This document shows, one piece after another, positions 1-9,976 of a stretch of 64,000 nucleotides of DNA. How positions within the stretch are numbered: position 1 is the stretch's first letter; every line of letters begins with the position of its first letter. Source of the DNA: Candidatus Sulfuritelmatomonas gaucii (GTDB taxonomy: Bacteria; Acidobacteriota; Terriglobia; Terriglobales; Acidobacteriaceae); the NCBI GenBank assembly GCA_900290245.1, contig OKRB01000120.1:32735-96734 (forward strand), in the 5' to 3' direction. The translations under genes and the position numbers were made by a program. The notes under the pieces were generated by a model. The model searched no databases and had not been told where the DNA came from. It worked only from the letters and a program-made list of their open reading frames with translations.

Positions 1-702
1 ATCCAGAACGACCAGGAATATTTCGCTCACCACAAACGCGGCGAGCGTGGCCTTACTCAAGCTGCGAATGAGAGTAATCGCCAGGAAAAGCTTCGCCAGT
101 CTCCATCGGCCATGCTCGCTGCGAGTCAAATACTGTGCGAAGAAGATAGCGAAGGCGCAGAGATTCCCAATTTCATTTGTGTTGAAGAACTGTTCATCGC
201 CAAGACGCAGATCAGCTGGCGTCGGCATGATCCAGGCAATCAAGGCCAGCAGACAGGTGCTCCAGATGAACCCGCGCATGATGGAATGCGCGTCATCGAC
301 TCTCGCATCGCGGCGAAGCAGCAGGGCGACGTTCGCCACATCAATCACCAATCCCAGCCAATACGCGATGGAATCCGGTAACGACGCAGTTTCACTCCAC
401 GCCAAGCTCAGGCCGGAGAACGTGAGGAATATGAGCACCCAGAGAATTCCCGGCAGTCGCAGCGTCGAAGCGAGTGTGCGTTGGCCGGCGCCAAGCGAAT
501 CGAAGCAAACCAGACCAAACAGAAGCAGATCGAGGCCGATGCTTACCGCGGTTCCCGTGCTCGGTTCCACGCCGAAGACCCGCACCGCAAGAAGCACAAT
601 GCAAAGGCGGAAAGAGAAGAAGAAGCCAACGGCGAACGCCAGGGGTCTTGCTTCCGTTCGCCTGAACGCCGCTGCTTCCGATATGGCGATCTCTGCTTCC
701 AC
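1..702 (-). CDS. O-antigen ligase/polymerase-like integral membrane protein, 3' part cut off by window edge
   Basis: Manual reverse-strand translation is open from GTG at 702 to the window edge: VEAEIAISEAAAFRRTEARPLAFAVGFFFSFRLCIVLLAVRVFGVEPSTGTA...FFNTNEIGNLCAFAIFFAQYLTRSEHGRWRLAKLFLAITLIRSLSKATLAAFVVSEIFLVVLD. Multiple hydrophobic helices and a Wzy/WaaL-like 'SKAT' region. Absent from the ORF track because it runs off the edge. Confidence 0.7.
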   Translation of the reverse strand, partial: MEAEIAISEAAAFRRTEARPLAFAVGFFFSFRLCIVLLAVRVFGVEPSTGTAVSIGLDLLLFGLVCFDSLGAGQRTLASTLRLPGILWVLIFLTFSGLSLAWSETASLPDSIAYWLGLVIDVANVALLLRRDARVDDAHSIMRGFIWSTCLLALIAWIMPTPADLRLGDEQFFNTNEIGNLCAFAIFFAQYLTRSEHGRWRLAKLFLAITLIRSLSKATLAAFVVSEIFLVVLD

Positions 703-761
703 AACCCCTCGTTACGGCTCAGGCTTCGTTCCGCTTAGGTCTCATTCCGCTCAGGCCTCGT

Positions 762-1232
762 TCAGTGTGTATACATGTCGGGCACTCCCTGGCTGCCGGC
801 CGGCGGCAGGTGGCGCAGATACCTGATAATCGACCAGAGTTCATCGTCGCTCAGCGTGTCCTTTGAGCCGGGCATGCCGGAAGGCCAGATGCCGTTGTCG
901 AGAATCCATTTCAACTGCCCGTCGGTGTAACTCTGTACATCACGCGAAGCGAGCGATGGAATCGGCGGCGAAATGTGATTTGCAAACGGGACGCCTGTAT
1001 TCTGGCCATCCATCCCGTGGCACGCGACACAATAGTGCGAAAACGCTTCTTTGCCGTCCGCGAGCGTTGCGGCGTCGTCAGGCAGCGGGTCCTTCGCTTT
1101 CTTGTTGCCGATCAGAAAATGGTGCTTGGAGAAGTTCATGATCGCCGTCTCCGCCTTCCCGGGACGCGTAGCCTTGCAACCGCACGCGCCGGCCAGCAAA
1201 ACGGCGGCAAACGAAAGAAAGAGCCTCCGCAC
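762..1232 (-). CDS. secreted/lipoprotein c-type cytochrome
   Basis: C-terminal part of ORF 762..1601; likely GTG start VRRLFLSFAAVLLAGACGC (signal/lipobox-like), haem motif CVACH, distal Met in GMPGSKDTLSDDELWSIIRYLRHLP. Confidence 0.8.
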   Translation of the reverse strand: MRRLFLSFAAVLLAGACGCKATRPGKAETAIMNFSKHHFLIGNKKAKDPLPDDAATLADGKEAFSHYCVACHGMDGQNTGVPFANHISPPIPSLASRDVQSYTDGQLKWILDNGIWPSGMPGSKDTLSDDELWSIIRYLRHLPPAGSQGVPDMYTH

Positions 1233-1234
1233 CG

Positions 1235-1597
1235 CTATGCCACCACGTGCAGAATGATCTGCATCGAGCCGTGACCGGAGCCGCAAAAGACAGAACAGTG
1301 GCCGACGAAATCCCCTTCCCTGTCTGGAGTAAAGGTCACTTCGGCCGTTCCGCCCGCCTTCACCTTCACGTCCACGCTCAGATCGCGGAAGCGGATTCCA
1401 TGGCCGACATCGGCGCTTTTCAGAACCAGCGTCACAGGCTGGCCCTTCTTGACCGTGATTTCGTTCGGGGCAAACACAAAGCGCTTCGCCGTAATTTCGA
1501 TGCGACGAGGCGCTTCCTGCGCCTGCAGCGCAGCCGCGGAGATCCCGCCCATGAAAAGTGCGGCGAACAAGGTCAGCAACGTGAGTGTGTGTCTCAT
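1235..1597 (-). CDS. periplasmic cupredoxin with CuA (cytochrome oxidase subunit II-like) site
   Basis: Signal peptide MRHTLTLLTLFAALFMGG; VGHGIRF...GHCSVFCGSGHGSMQ fits the CuA H...C-x3-C-x3-H-x2-M pattern. Confidence 0.8.
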   Translation of the reverse strand: MRHTLTLLTLFAALFMGGISAAALQAQEAPRRIEITAKRFVFAPNEITVKKGQPVTLVLKSADVGHGIRFRDLSVDVKVKAGGTAEVTFTPDREGDFVGHCSVFCGSGHGSMQIILHVVA

Positions 1598-1786
1598 GCA
1601 TTCTCCTACTAGGTTTTCCCGCTCATTTGCGCAACCAGCGCGGCGTCGTTGCGCGGCGGCCAATTCGGTGAGCATCGTCTGGTTAAAACTTAGCGGCTCA
1701 AATCTGCCGGGTTGTCATGGCGTGGTTCTTCCAATGTCAGGATGTTGTCATCGATATCGGGCGCAGGTCGCTTTGGGACAATCCCT

Positions 1787-2083
1787 CTACGGATTGAAGA
1801 ATTTGAGAAGAGCCTTGTAGTCTTTATCGCTCAACCCGGCACGCACTCGCATGTGCTTGGCTATGGTGCCGGAGATACTCGGCGAAAATCCCTCCGGAGT
1901 GTTGTGGCAGCGAAGACAATTCTGGTTGAACACTTGCTGCCCGCGATCAGTGGCTGCGGGTTGGCCTTTTTGCGGATCCGCCTTCGCGTCGCTCTTTTGC
2001 GATGCGTTATTGGCTTGACCGACAGCAATTGTTGCTGCCACCACCAGCCAGCCAGCGATCATCTGTTTCGCAAGCCTCATCAT
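1787..2083 (-). CDS. small secreted c-type cytochrome
   Basis: Signal peptide, CLRCH haem motif, KHMRVRAGLSDKDYKALLKFF distal segment. Confidence 0.8.
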   Translation of the reverse strand: MMRLAKQMIAGWLVVAATIAVGQANNASQKSDAKADPQKGQPAATDRGQQVFNQNCLRCHNTPEGFSPSISGTIAKHMRVRAGLSDKDYKALLKFFNP

Positions 2084-2422
2084 TACTCCTCATCAAGGAT
2101 TCAGTTTTTCGCAGCGGTCAGGCTTTCTGCCCATTGCAAATACCCGCCTAGCGCATGGGACTCACTCAACGCCGCATGTGCGTAGGCTAAAAGCGATTGT
2201 TGCGCGGCGTGTCACCGGAGCGTCTGAACGTTGTCATCAGATTGTCTTTGCGGTCCTCCGTGCGGTTTCCGGAGCAGGAACCGATGTTTCCGGATCGCCT
2301 GAGGCAATCGCTCCTCGGCACACAGGAATCGCCGTGACAATTCGCTGACATTACGACGACGGCCGCCTGACAATCGCGATTACGCGCGCAAGTAGTCTGG
2401 GTGCGAGAGGATCCGATCACGC

Positions 2423-4216
2423 ATGCAAGGTGTTGAAGATGCGGAGAACCGTCTGCTCGAAACCCGGCGGTCGTGGAGGGCCTTCAGGCTCTTGAGAGTG
2501 CGGCAGCGTGTTCTATTCGCATTCCTCACCATGACGAGAATCGCCGTCGGCGTTTGCGATCTCGCGCTTGCCGCCGCCATGTACCTGCTCTTCCTCCTCC
2601 TGCAGGGCCGAAGCCCGGCGCATCATTACGCATGGATGCCGACTTCAATCCTCGCGGCCGCCTTGCTCACTTCGATCATCGTCGTGGTTCGCGCAGCGGC
2701 TGACATTGTTTCCGCGCGCTCCGTTTTTCGCTATATTCAGAATCTCGCGATGGATTTCACGCTCCGGCTGACCCAGGGCTACAGCGAATTGCAATGGACC
2801 CGGTTCGTTGAACGGAATCGCAGCCAGCTCATCAATCACTCGCTCAACACGGCACGCGAAGCCGCCGATTTCTACCATCGCTGCATTGAGCTTGTGGCAG
2901 GAGTGATCGTGGTTGCGCTCATGTCGGCCGCGTTCGTTTACCAGAGTGCGGCAGCGGCTTGTGGATTCGCCATTGTGCTCGCGGCGGTATATTGTGTACA
3001 CCGTTTCCTGATTCGCAAATCGGTTCGCGAGGCCGCGGTAAACCGCGAATCATACCTTGCCCGGCTGCAAAAGACTCTTGCCGACCTGTTCTCCACGGGC
3101 AAAGAGGTTCGCACTTACGGAGCCTACACCTTCTTTCACAAGCAAATCCGCCGCGAAGCCGAGGGCTTTGCCATAAATCATCGCCGCTCGGTATTTCTGC
3201 CACAAGCGGCGCGCATCCTCGCCGAGCAAGGGACTGTGCTGCTGTTTCTCGCGCTGATTGTCGCGGTGCAACTGCGGCAGGGCGACACTCGCCAGCTTCT
3301 CTCGCTTCTGGCGTTTTATTTCGTGCTCTCACGGCGCCTGCTTCCTCTGGTGAGTCAGATCTCAATGATCGCCGGCCAGATGGAAAGCTCTTACGAAAAT
3401 GTCCGGATCATCGATTCAGAGTTGGCCGAATGCAGCAAATTCCGCCTGCCCGCTTTCCCCACAGAGCCGCCGCGTCCGGGCTTCGTCCTGGAGTTGAGCA
3501 ATGTGAGTTTCTGGTTTCGCCAGGATGTGCCAGTTTTGCGAAATATTAATCTCTTCCTTCGCCAGGGCGAGATCGTTGTGCTTCAAGGCGCTTCTGGAAT
3601 TGGCAAAAGCTCGCTTCTGAATTTGATTGCCGGCGTCCTCGATCCTGTGGCCGGCTGCGTGCGGGTCAATCGCGCAGCGGTCGCATACGTAACCCAGGAA
3701 GTTCCTCTGCTTGACGACACGATTCGCAATAATCTGCTCTTTGGGCTTTCTCCCAAGCCTGACGGAGATCTGATGAGCGCCCTTGCCGCGGCGAATCTGG
3801 CGAGCTTCGTGTCAACTCAACAGGCTGGGCTGGAAACTCAGGTTGGAGACAACGGCGCGTTGTTTTCTGGAGGTCAGCGGCAACGGCTGGGTTTGGCAAG
3901 AGCAATTCTTCGCGGGAGCTCTCTCCTGCTGCTCGATGAGGCAACGTCTGCATTGGATCAGGAAAACGAGCGGCAGATCCTGGCCAATCTCGCTTCGCGC
4001 GGAACGGCGGTCCTGCTTGCAACGCACCGCCTGAACGCGCGCCCGTTTGCTGACCGGGTGTTCCGGCTTCACCAGGGTTTTTTGGTTGGGGAGCGCCATC
4101 CGCAGGTAAGCCAGGATGCAGCGGCGATCTGTGCAAGCCTTGCGAATCCCGAGCCTAATGAGCTCGCTCATGCAGTGCCGGAACCTGCTCCCATGAACGA
4201 GCTCGCGTCGGAATAA
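2423..4216 (+). CDS. ABC transporter, fused permease + ATPase (half-transporter/exporter type)
   Basis: TM-rich N-terminus; Walker A GASGIGKSS, signature FSGGQRQRLGLARA, Walker B LLLLDEATSALD, H-loop THR. Confidence 0.9.
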   Translation: MQGVEDAENRLLETRRSWRAFRLLRVRQRVLFAFLTMTRIAVGVCDLALAAAMYLLFLLLQGRSPAHHYAWMPTSILAAALLTSIIVVVRAAADIVSARSVFRYIQNLAMDFTLRLTQGYSELQWTRFVERNRSQLINHSLNTAREAADFYHRCIELVAGVIVVALMSAAFVYQSAAAACGFAIVLAAVYCVHRFLIRKSVREAAVNRESYLARLQKTLADLFSTGKEVRTYGAYTFFHKQIRREAEGFAINHRRSVFLPQAARILAEQGTVLLFLALIVAVQLRQGDTRQLLSLLAFYFVLSRRLLPLVSQISMIAGQMESSYENVRIIDSELAECSKFRLPAFPTEPPRPGFVLELSNVSFWFRQDVPVLRNINLFLRQGEIVVLQGASGIGKSSLLNLIAGVLDPVAGCVRVNRAAVAYVTQEVPLLDDTIRNNLLFGLSPKPDGDLMSALAAANLASFVSTQQAGLETQVGDNGALFSGGQRQRLGLARAILRGSSLLLLDEATSALDQENERQILANLASRGTAVLLATHRLNARPFADRVFRLHQGFLVGERHPQVSQDAAAICASLANPEPNELAHAVPEPAPMNELASE

Positions 4217-4265
4217 CGAGGCAATACGAAACGGGTTTACTTCCGGCGATCGGCACCTGTTCCAG

Positions 4266-5342
4266 TTATCGGGCCTTGCCTTTCCACGTGGGGAAAAGGA
4301 ACCTGTAGACGATACCCGTCTCCCAGATGTTTACGTCTCCAGTGGAAGCAAACTGACGCGCATAGCTGGTAAGGATGCGCGTGTTGTGCGGCAGGTTATA
4401 GTCGAGCCCGAAGTCGGCGCGTTGCGTGTTCACTGAAGGCACGCTGTCGCTCGCCTTGTTGTCGATCCGGAAGGTCTGCTGCATACGAAACACGGGCTCG
4501 AATCGTCCGATCCAGTTGTCAGGACCGCCAAAGGCATGTGTACGGTAGGCAGTCTCAAACCAGTAACCCTGCGCATGTTGGCCGTGGGCGTACTCCGAAC
4601 GAAAACGGAACCCCGTGTCCTTGGGTTCCCACCACAAATGTGCGCCAACGAAGTTCTCCTGCGTTCTCTGCAACGAACGATCGTACGAAACTCCCATCTC
4701 AAGCCGGCTCTCCGGCAGATAGAGGAATGCCCGTCCGCCCGAAGAACGCTGCGAGTTGAAGTAGAAATTTCCGCTGCGAGCGGAAAACCAGGCGTTGTAG
4801 CTGATCGAATATTTGTCGGCGGAAGCGGCTGATCCACTCAGCATGCCGCCGACTCCCGAGCCCGAGGACAAAGTGCCGATGTTCGCGCTTATCGGCGCAT
4901 CCTGGAAGTTCCCGATCCAGATCGGTGACAAGCGGTCGTTGTATGTGTTGAACGGCAGCAGGAAGCTGCCGGCAACCACCGTGAGATGCGGAGCGGCCAG
5001 GTAATCGCCTTGCATGTAGATCAAATCCGCAAAGTGACTGTGATTGTAGCCCGACTGGCCGCCCCCCTTGGGAGTGAACTCCTCGAGAAGGATCGCACGC
5101 GACTCAAAGAGGAGGGAGTTGCCGACGGGCGCCGCGATCAGCGGCTCAATATGGGGTTGATAGTTTGTGCTGCCACTGTTCGTGCTGGTGAAGAATCCGA
5201 CACCACCTGAAAGCAGGGGTACGTCTTGTGCCGCGGCCGGCCGCACTGCGTGCGCGAATGCGAGGCAGCAGATCATCGCGACGGGCCGCATCAAGCAGGA
5301 GACGCGAGTGTGCATTTCCGTAAACTCCATACCTGCGACCAT
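4266..5342 (-). CDS. outer-membrane porin-like beta-barrel protein
   Basis: Signal peptide; alternating aromatic beta-strand pattern with terminal strand (NIWETGIVYRFLF); resembles acidobacterial porin-type hypothetical proteins. Confidence 0.55.
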   Translation of the reverse strand: MVAGMEFTEMHTRVSCLMRPVAMICCLAFAHAVRPAAAQDVPLLSGGVGFFTSTNSGSTNYQPHIEPLIAAPVGNSLLFESRAILLEEFTPKGGGQSGYNHSHFADLIYMQGDYLAAPHLTVVAGSFLLPFNTYNDRLSPIWIGNFQDAPISANIGTLSSGSGVGGMLSGSAASADKYSISYNAWFSARSGNFYFNSQRSSGGRAFLYLPESRLEMGVSYDRSLQRTQENFVGAHLWWEPKDTGFRFRSEYAHGQHAQGYWFETAYRTHAFGGPDNWIGRFEPVFRMQQTFRIDNKASDSVPSVNTQRADFGLDYNLPHNTRILTSYARQFASTGDVNIWETGIVYRFLFPTWKGKAR

Positions 5343-6018
5343 AGCGAAATGCAGCCTGCGTGGTGTCTCCTGATCGTCTGTCCAATGTCAATTGATTGTC
5401 ATCCGCAGGCCCAGACGGTATGGAACCAGTACGTCCCCGGGCGACACGAAGGGTCCCAATTGCCAAAATGTCTGAGCGCTGCAACTGTAAACAGGGCGCT
5501 ACAGTTGCGTCTCCTGGGAACAGAGCTTCGATACAAGCATTCATAGAATTCTCTCCGCCCCGGCTTCCACTCCGATCTGCAAACGACCTTCCGGCCGCTC
5601 CTGCGCGCTGGTGATCCCTCTTCCACGACGCTTCATCACACTTTCCAGAATGTAATACACGGCTTTACATCTTCTACGTCAATTGCGCGCTCAACTCGAG
5701 GCAATCATCACCAGATTGCCGTCCAGGTCCCGGCAAACTTCCGTTCGTCCCAGAATCGCCATCGGTTGTCACATAAACTGGCGAAATTCCTCAAGAGGAA
5801 ACCTAAGTGCATGGACCGAACCAGTAGGCCAGTGACTTCCCCCAGGTGCACGAAGCAGAAATCGGCTCCGGTCACGACGAGTGCCTTCCAACAACTCGCG
5901 ACGGAATCTGGACGCAAAGAGTTTTCGCCGATTTCTGCCTCATGCCACTCGGTGAATTTGCCCGGACGGGCGGCGCGGACCGCGTGTCTCCGACGCCCTG
6001 CGAACGCAACGAACGGCC

Positions 6019-9000
6019 TTGGAGGTATCAAACGTGCAAATTGCGAAGAGCTTGATTTCAGCCTGGATCATCTGCGGCGTCACTGCCCTTGCGGCGGGCC
6101 AGGGCATTACCACCGGCACCGTTCAGGGAGCGGTTGCTGACCCATCCGGCGCGGTCATCACAAATGCACAGATTCAATTGAAAAGCGAGAGCAGCGGGCT
6201 CACGCTCAGCACCCACTCCGGCGGCGACGGCACATTCAAGTACTTCGCTGTCCCCATCGGCGCTTACAAGATCGTCATCAGCGCCCAGGGGTTCGCCAAC
6301 GAAACAGTATCCAATGTCGCGGTTCAGTCGGGAGCGACCACCAACCTCAATCAGATTACGCTGCATATCGGTACGGCAGAGCAGATTGAAGTCAACGGCT
6401 CCGCTGCCACGCTACTTGAAACCACCGACTCGCAGGTGACCACCACTTTCAATACACAGACCGTACAAAACCTTCCGCTGAACAACGGCTTCGACACAGT
6501 AGCCGAAGTGATTCCGGGAGTGGTCAGCACGGGTGGCCGGGTCTACGGGGACGGTTTTTCCAACAACAACGGTGACAACTTTTCGGTCAACGGCCAGAGC
6601 GGGCGGTACAACAATTTCGAGATTGACGGGCAATCTAATAACGACAATTCCATCGGTGGACCAAGCGCGTTCTTCGGCAGCCAGGATGCCATCCAGGAGA
6701 TCCAGGTCATCACCAACGATTACAGCGCCGAGTATGGCCGCAACGCGGGAGCAGTCGTCAACTACATTACGAAATCCGGGAGCAACGGCTTCCATGGCAG
6801 TGCATTCGAGCTGTACCAGGGTCAATTCCTCAGCTCGCTTGCCAACTTTGAAAAGAGCCCGCAATTCGGATTCTGCCCTCCCGCAGTGAGCCCATCGACG
6901 GGCTGCACCGCGCCACTGCTTCCGCGGTATGTCGAGAACCGCTACGGGGGAACGCTCGGCGGTTCCATCATCAGGAACAAACTATTCTTCTTCGGAAGCA
7001 CCTATTGGGATCGAGTACGGGTTGGAGCCACTCCTGCGGCATCGTTGCCTGAGTTGACTCCTGACCCTAGCGGCCTCAAGCAGCTTCAGGCGGCCTTCCC
7101 CAACAACCCCGGAGTCGCTGCCCTGGTCGGTTTTGGCCCCTACGCCGTTGCCCAGGGGAACCCGCAGCCGATTCCCGTGCCGCTGCCGCCCGCGGGGCAG
7201 CCCGATGAATGCGTTGCCATTGGCGGAACGCGCAACGCCAACAACACTTGCTCCGAGCATGTGACAGGTCCGGGCGGCAAGACCGCCAATATCGAGGTTT
7301 CCGGCGTGCAACGTACCATTCCAAGCCTCTTCAACGACCAGGAGGAATTGGGGCGCCTGGATTGGCAACCTACCTCGAAAGACCATCTCTTTCTGCGCTA
7401 TTTCTACCAGCCGGAACTCAACACCGGTGTGGGCGGGTCCTACCTTGGCGCGATCGCCTCTGGAGATTTCGTCGACCTTCCCGCCGCCTCGCACTCGGTC
7501 GGCGCGGATTGGACGCGCGCCTTTTCAACCCACTTCGTTGATCAGTTGCGCTATAGCTTCGAGGAATCCAAGGTCTACTTCCAGGGCGGCGGTTACCCGA
7601 AATGTGTTGCAACCAACTTCGGCGGCTGCCCGGCCGAAGTCAATTACACTGGCGGGAATAACGATCTGAATTTTGGCGGAGACGTTCTCTTTCCGCAAGG
7701 CCGAACCATCAAGGTCACGCAGGTGCAGAGCAACTCCACGTGGACGCATGGATCGCAAACCCTGCTGCTGGGCGGTGAATTCGATTACCAGAACTCTCCC
7801 AATGCGCTGCTCTACTACTACAACGGCGAAGCCGGCTTCGGTACCCTGAGCAACCTGTTGCAGAATGGTCCCGGCGGCGGCGCGGCCTACACGATCCTGG
7901 CCAATGGCAGCCCCGTCATCCCCTTTACCGAGCCAGACTTCGCAGCATACTTTCAGGACGACTGGAAGGCCCTGCCCACACTTACGCTTCACCTGGGCCT
8001 GCGCTGGGAGTTCTTCAGCCAGGCGGTGAACAAGCTGCATGACGAAACGGTCGCTCGCGAATCCAACCCGAGCACTGCGATATGGCCGGCTTCCCTCCCC
8101 CTTGCGGCCAGGACCACTTCGACGGCGAATCAGAACTACAAGAACTTTGAGCCGCGCATCGGCCTTGCCTGGAATCCTGCGTTCGATCACAAGCTCGTTG
8201 TGCGCGCCGGTTATGCCATCAATGCCAACCCTGCGTTTGACAATATGTTCATTCTTGAAGCAACGGCAGCGCCGGTCGTGAACACCGCGGCGTTCGCCTG
8301 CGGCAAGGGGAATTGCGTGCCCTCCAATGGCTCGATCCTGAGCGCTAACTTCCGCGCCGCGAACCTGCCGTCGTTGCCCACCCAGGACCCGCGCCTCGAC
8401 GACCAGGAGATGTTCCCCGCGAACTTCCGCACGCCCTACGTCCAGACCTATACGCTGGCCATCGACCACCAAATCGGCAACTCCGTCGTCGGAGAAGCGC
8501 GCTATGTCGGCAGCAAGACCACCGACGATTTCCAGTCCATTGATGCGAATCCTAATCTGCTGCCGGTGGCCACTGCCTTTCCCAAGATCGTTCCCTCCTC
8601 GTCGCTCTGTTCTACGCCGGGAGCAAACGGATATCAGCCTGCTTTTGGAATTGCCCGGCCCAACTGCAATTTCACCAATCTTGCAGAAATCACCAACGGC
8701 GGCTGGGCCAACTACAACGGCCTGCAACTGAACCTGAACACGCAGAATTATCGCGGGCTGACGTCTACCGTCTCCTATACCTGGAGTAAGTCGATGAACA
8801 ACGCTACAGACGGATTCCGCAGCACGGGCACCGGCGGCAGCACGAGCGCTTATGCCCAGAATCCGCTGAACACTGACTCCGCTGAACGCGGCCTAAGCGG
8901 GAACGACTTCACGAATGTGGTGGGCATTGAATTTACCTACAATCTGCCGCAATTCGTGCGTGCCAACCGCCTCATTTCGCGGGCGACAAATGGCTTCATG

Positions 9001-9612
9001 TTGAGCGGTGTCTATCGATTCACCAGCGGCCAGGTTTATACGCCGTACCAGCCGCTGAATCTGGATGCTCTCAACGGAGACTCGAGCTTCTGCGACAGCG
9101 CGTTCAACGGGTCCTCAGTCGGCCCTCAATTGGATACTTGCCGCCTGGCCCTCTCGAACAAGAAGGCGCCCATCAACACCGTCGCCTACCTGAATCCGGT
9201 TTCCGGCACGTACGTCACCTTCGGCAGTGATAGCGTCGACCCCAACACGGGCAAATACAGCCCAGGTACGCCGGTGAACCCGGCTTCGACGCACTGGATC
9301 ATTAACAACCAGGCCTATGCCACGGCGGTCGGCAATCCATTTCCCGGCTCAAGCCGCAGCCTGCTGCGCGGTCCCGACTTCAGCGAGCTAGATGCCACGG
9401 TCACCAAGACAACCAGGATTACCGAAAGAGTGGAATTGCAGCTCTCTCTGGCCGCTTACAACGCACTCAACCAGATGTATCTCGGTCCCGGCATTTCCAA
9501 TGTGACTTCAGCGGCCTTCACGAGCAACGTTTTCAATTCCTCGGGAACAACCCTTCCCGGCAGTACCTCCGGCAATCGATTCCTGATCCTGGGAAGCAAA
9601 TTCACCTTCTAG
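6019..9612 (+). CDS. TonB-dependent receptor, Oar-like with N-terminal carboxypeptidase-regulatory-like domain
   Basis: 1197 aa; GTVQGAVADPSGAVITNAQIQL start domain, plug NNFEIDGQSNNDNSIGG, terminal beta-strand RFLILGSKFTF. Confidence 0.9.
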   Translation: MEVSNVQIAKSLISAWIICGVTALAAGQGITTGTVQGAVADPSGAVITNAQIQLKSESSGLTLSTHSGGDGTFKYFAVPIGAYKIVISAQGFANETVSNVAVQSGATTNLNQITLHIGTAEQIEVNGSAATLLETTDSQVTTTFNTQTVQNLPLNNGFDTVAEVIPGVVSTGGRVYGDGFSNNNGDNFSVNGQSGRYNNFEIDGQSNNDNSIGGPSAFFGSQDAIQEIQVITNDYSAEYGRNAGAVVNYITKSGSNGFHGSAFELYQGQFLSSLANFEKSPQFGFCPPAVSPSTGCTAPLLPRYVENRYGGTLGGSIIRNKLFFFGSTYWDRVRVGATPAASLPELTPDPSGLKQLQAAFPNNPGVAALVGFGPYAVAQGNPQPIPVPLPPAGQPDECVAIGGTRNANNTCSEHVTGPGGKTANIEVSGVQRTIPSLFNDQEELGRLDWQPTSKDHLFLRYFYQPELNTGVGGSYLGAIASGDFVDLPAASHSVGADWTRAFSTHFVDQLRYSFEESKVYFQGGGYPKCVATNFGGCPAEVNYTGGNNDLNFGGDVLFPQGRTIKVTQVQSNSTWTHGSQTLLLGGEFDYQNSPNALLYYYNGEAGFGTLSNLLQNGPGGGAAYTILANGSPVIPFTEPDFAAYFQDDWKALPTLTLHLGLRWEFFSQAVNKLHDETVARESNPSTAIWPASLPLAARTTSTANQNYKNFEPRIGLAWNPAFDHKLVVRAGYAINANPAFDNMFILEATAAPVVNTAAFACGKGNCVPSNGSILSANFRAANLPSLPTQDPRLDDQEMFPANFRTPYVQTYTLAIDHQIGNSVVGEARYVGSKTTDDFQSIDANPNLLPVATAFPKIVPSSSLCSTPGANGYQPAFGIARPNCNFTNLAEITNGGWANYNGLQLNLNTQNYRGLTSTVSYTWSKSMNNATDGFRSTGTGGSTSAYAQNPLNTDSAERGLSGNDFTNVVGIEFTYNLPQFVRANRLISRATNGFMLSGVYRFTSGQVYTPYQPLNLDALNGDSSFCDSAFNGSSVGPQLDTCRLALSNKKAPINTVAYLNPVSGTYVTFGSDSVDPNTGKYSPGTPVNPASTHWIINNQAYATAVGNPFPGSSRSLLRGPDFSELDATVTKTTRITERVELQLSLAAYNALNQMYLGPGISNVTSAAFTSNVFNSSGTTLPGSTSGNRFLILGSKFTF

Positions 9613-9976
9613 GCGTAGTTTGAAATCACGCTGTTTGTCGCAGGGCGCCAACGAAGTGATCCGCGGCGCCCTTCCCTTTCTCGATTGTGAGCCGCCGGCT
9701 CTTGGTCCGGGGAATCGGCCGCTCGCATGATCCGGCGCGGCGCATCGCACCAACGGCTCGCAAAGAATTTCCATTTTGTGACCAAACGTGCAATTTCTGT
9801 GATCAACAGCACGGGAAGAACGCTGTGCTGACTTGCCGGTTATGCGGAACTCGCCTCCAGGCGCCTCATATCAAGTAACGTTCCAGAATCGTTCGAGTCT
9901 ACATCGCATCTGCTAAGCAAGTTTTGCGGGCTTGCACGTCATCCCCTGAACCACCGACCCAACCTGGAGAAGATTC

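Noticed and set aside
47-826. 259-aa plus-strand ORF at window start
   Set aside because: Arg/Ser-rich shadow; the minus strand encodes a continuous hydrophobic O-antigen-ligase-like protein through the window edge.
7525-8727. 400-aa minus-strand ORF opposite a TBDR
   Set aside because: Antisense shadow of high-GC coding DNA; low-complexity R/V/G-rich translation with no recognisable domain.
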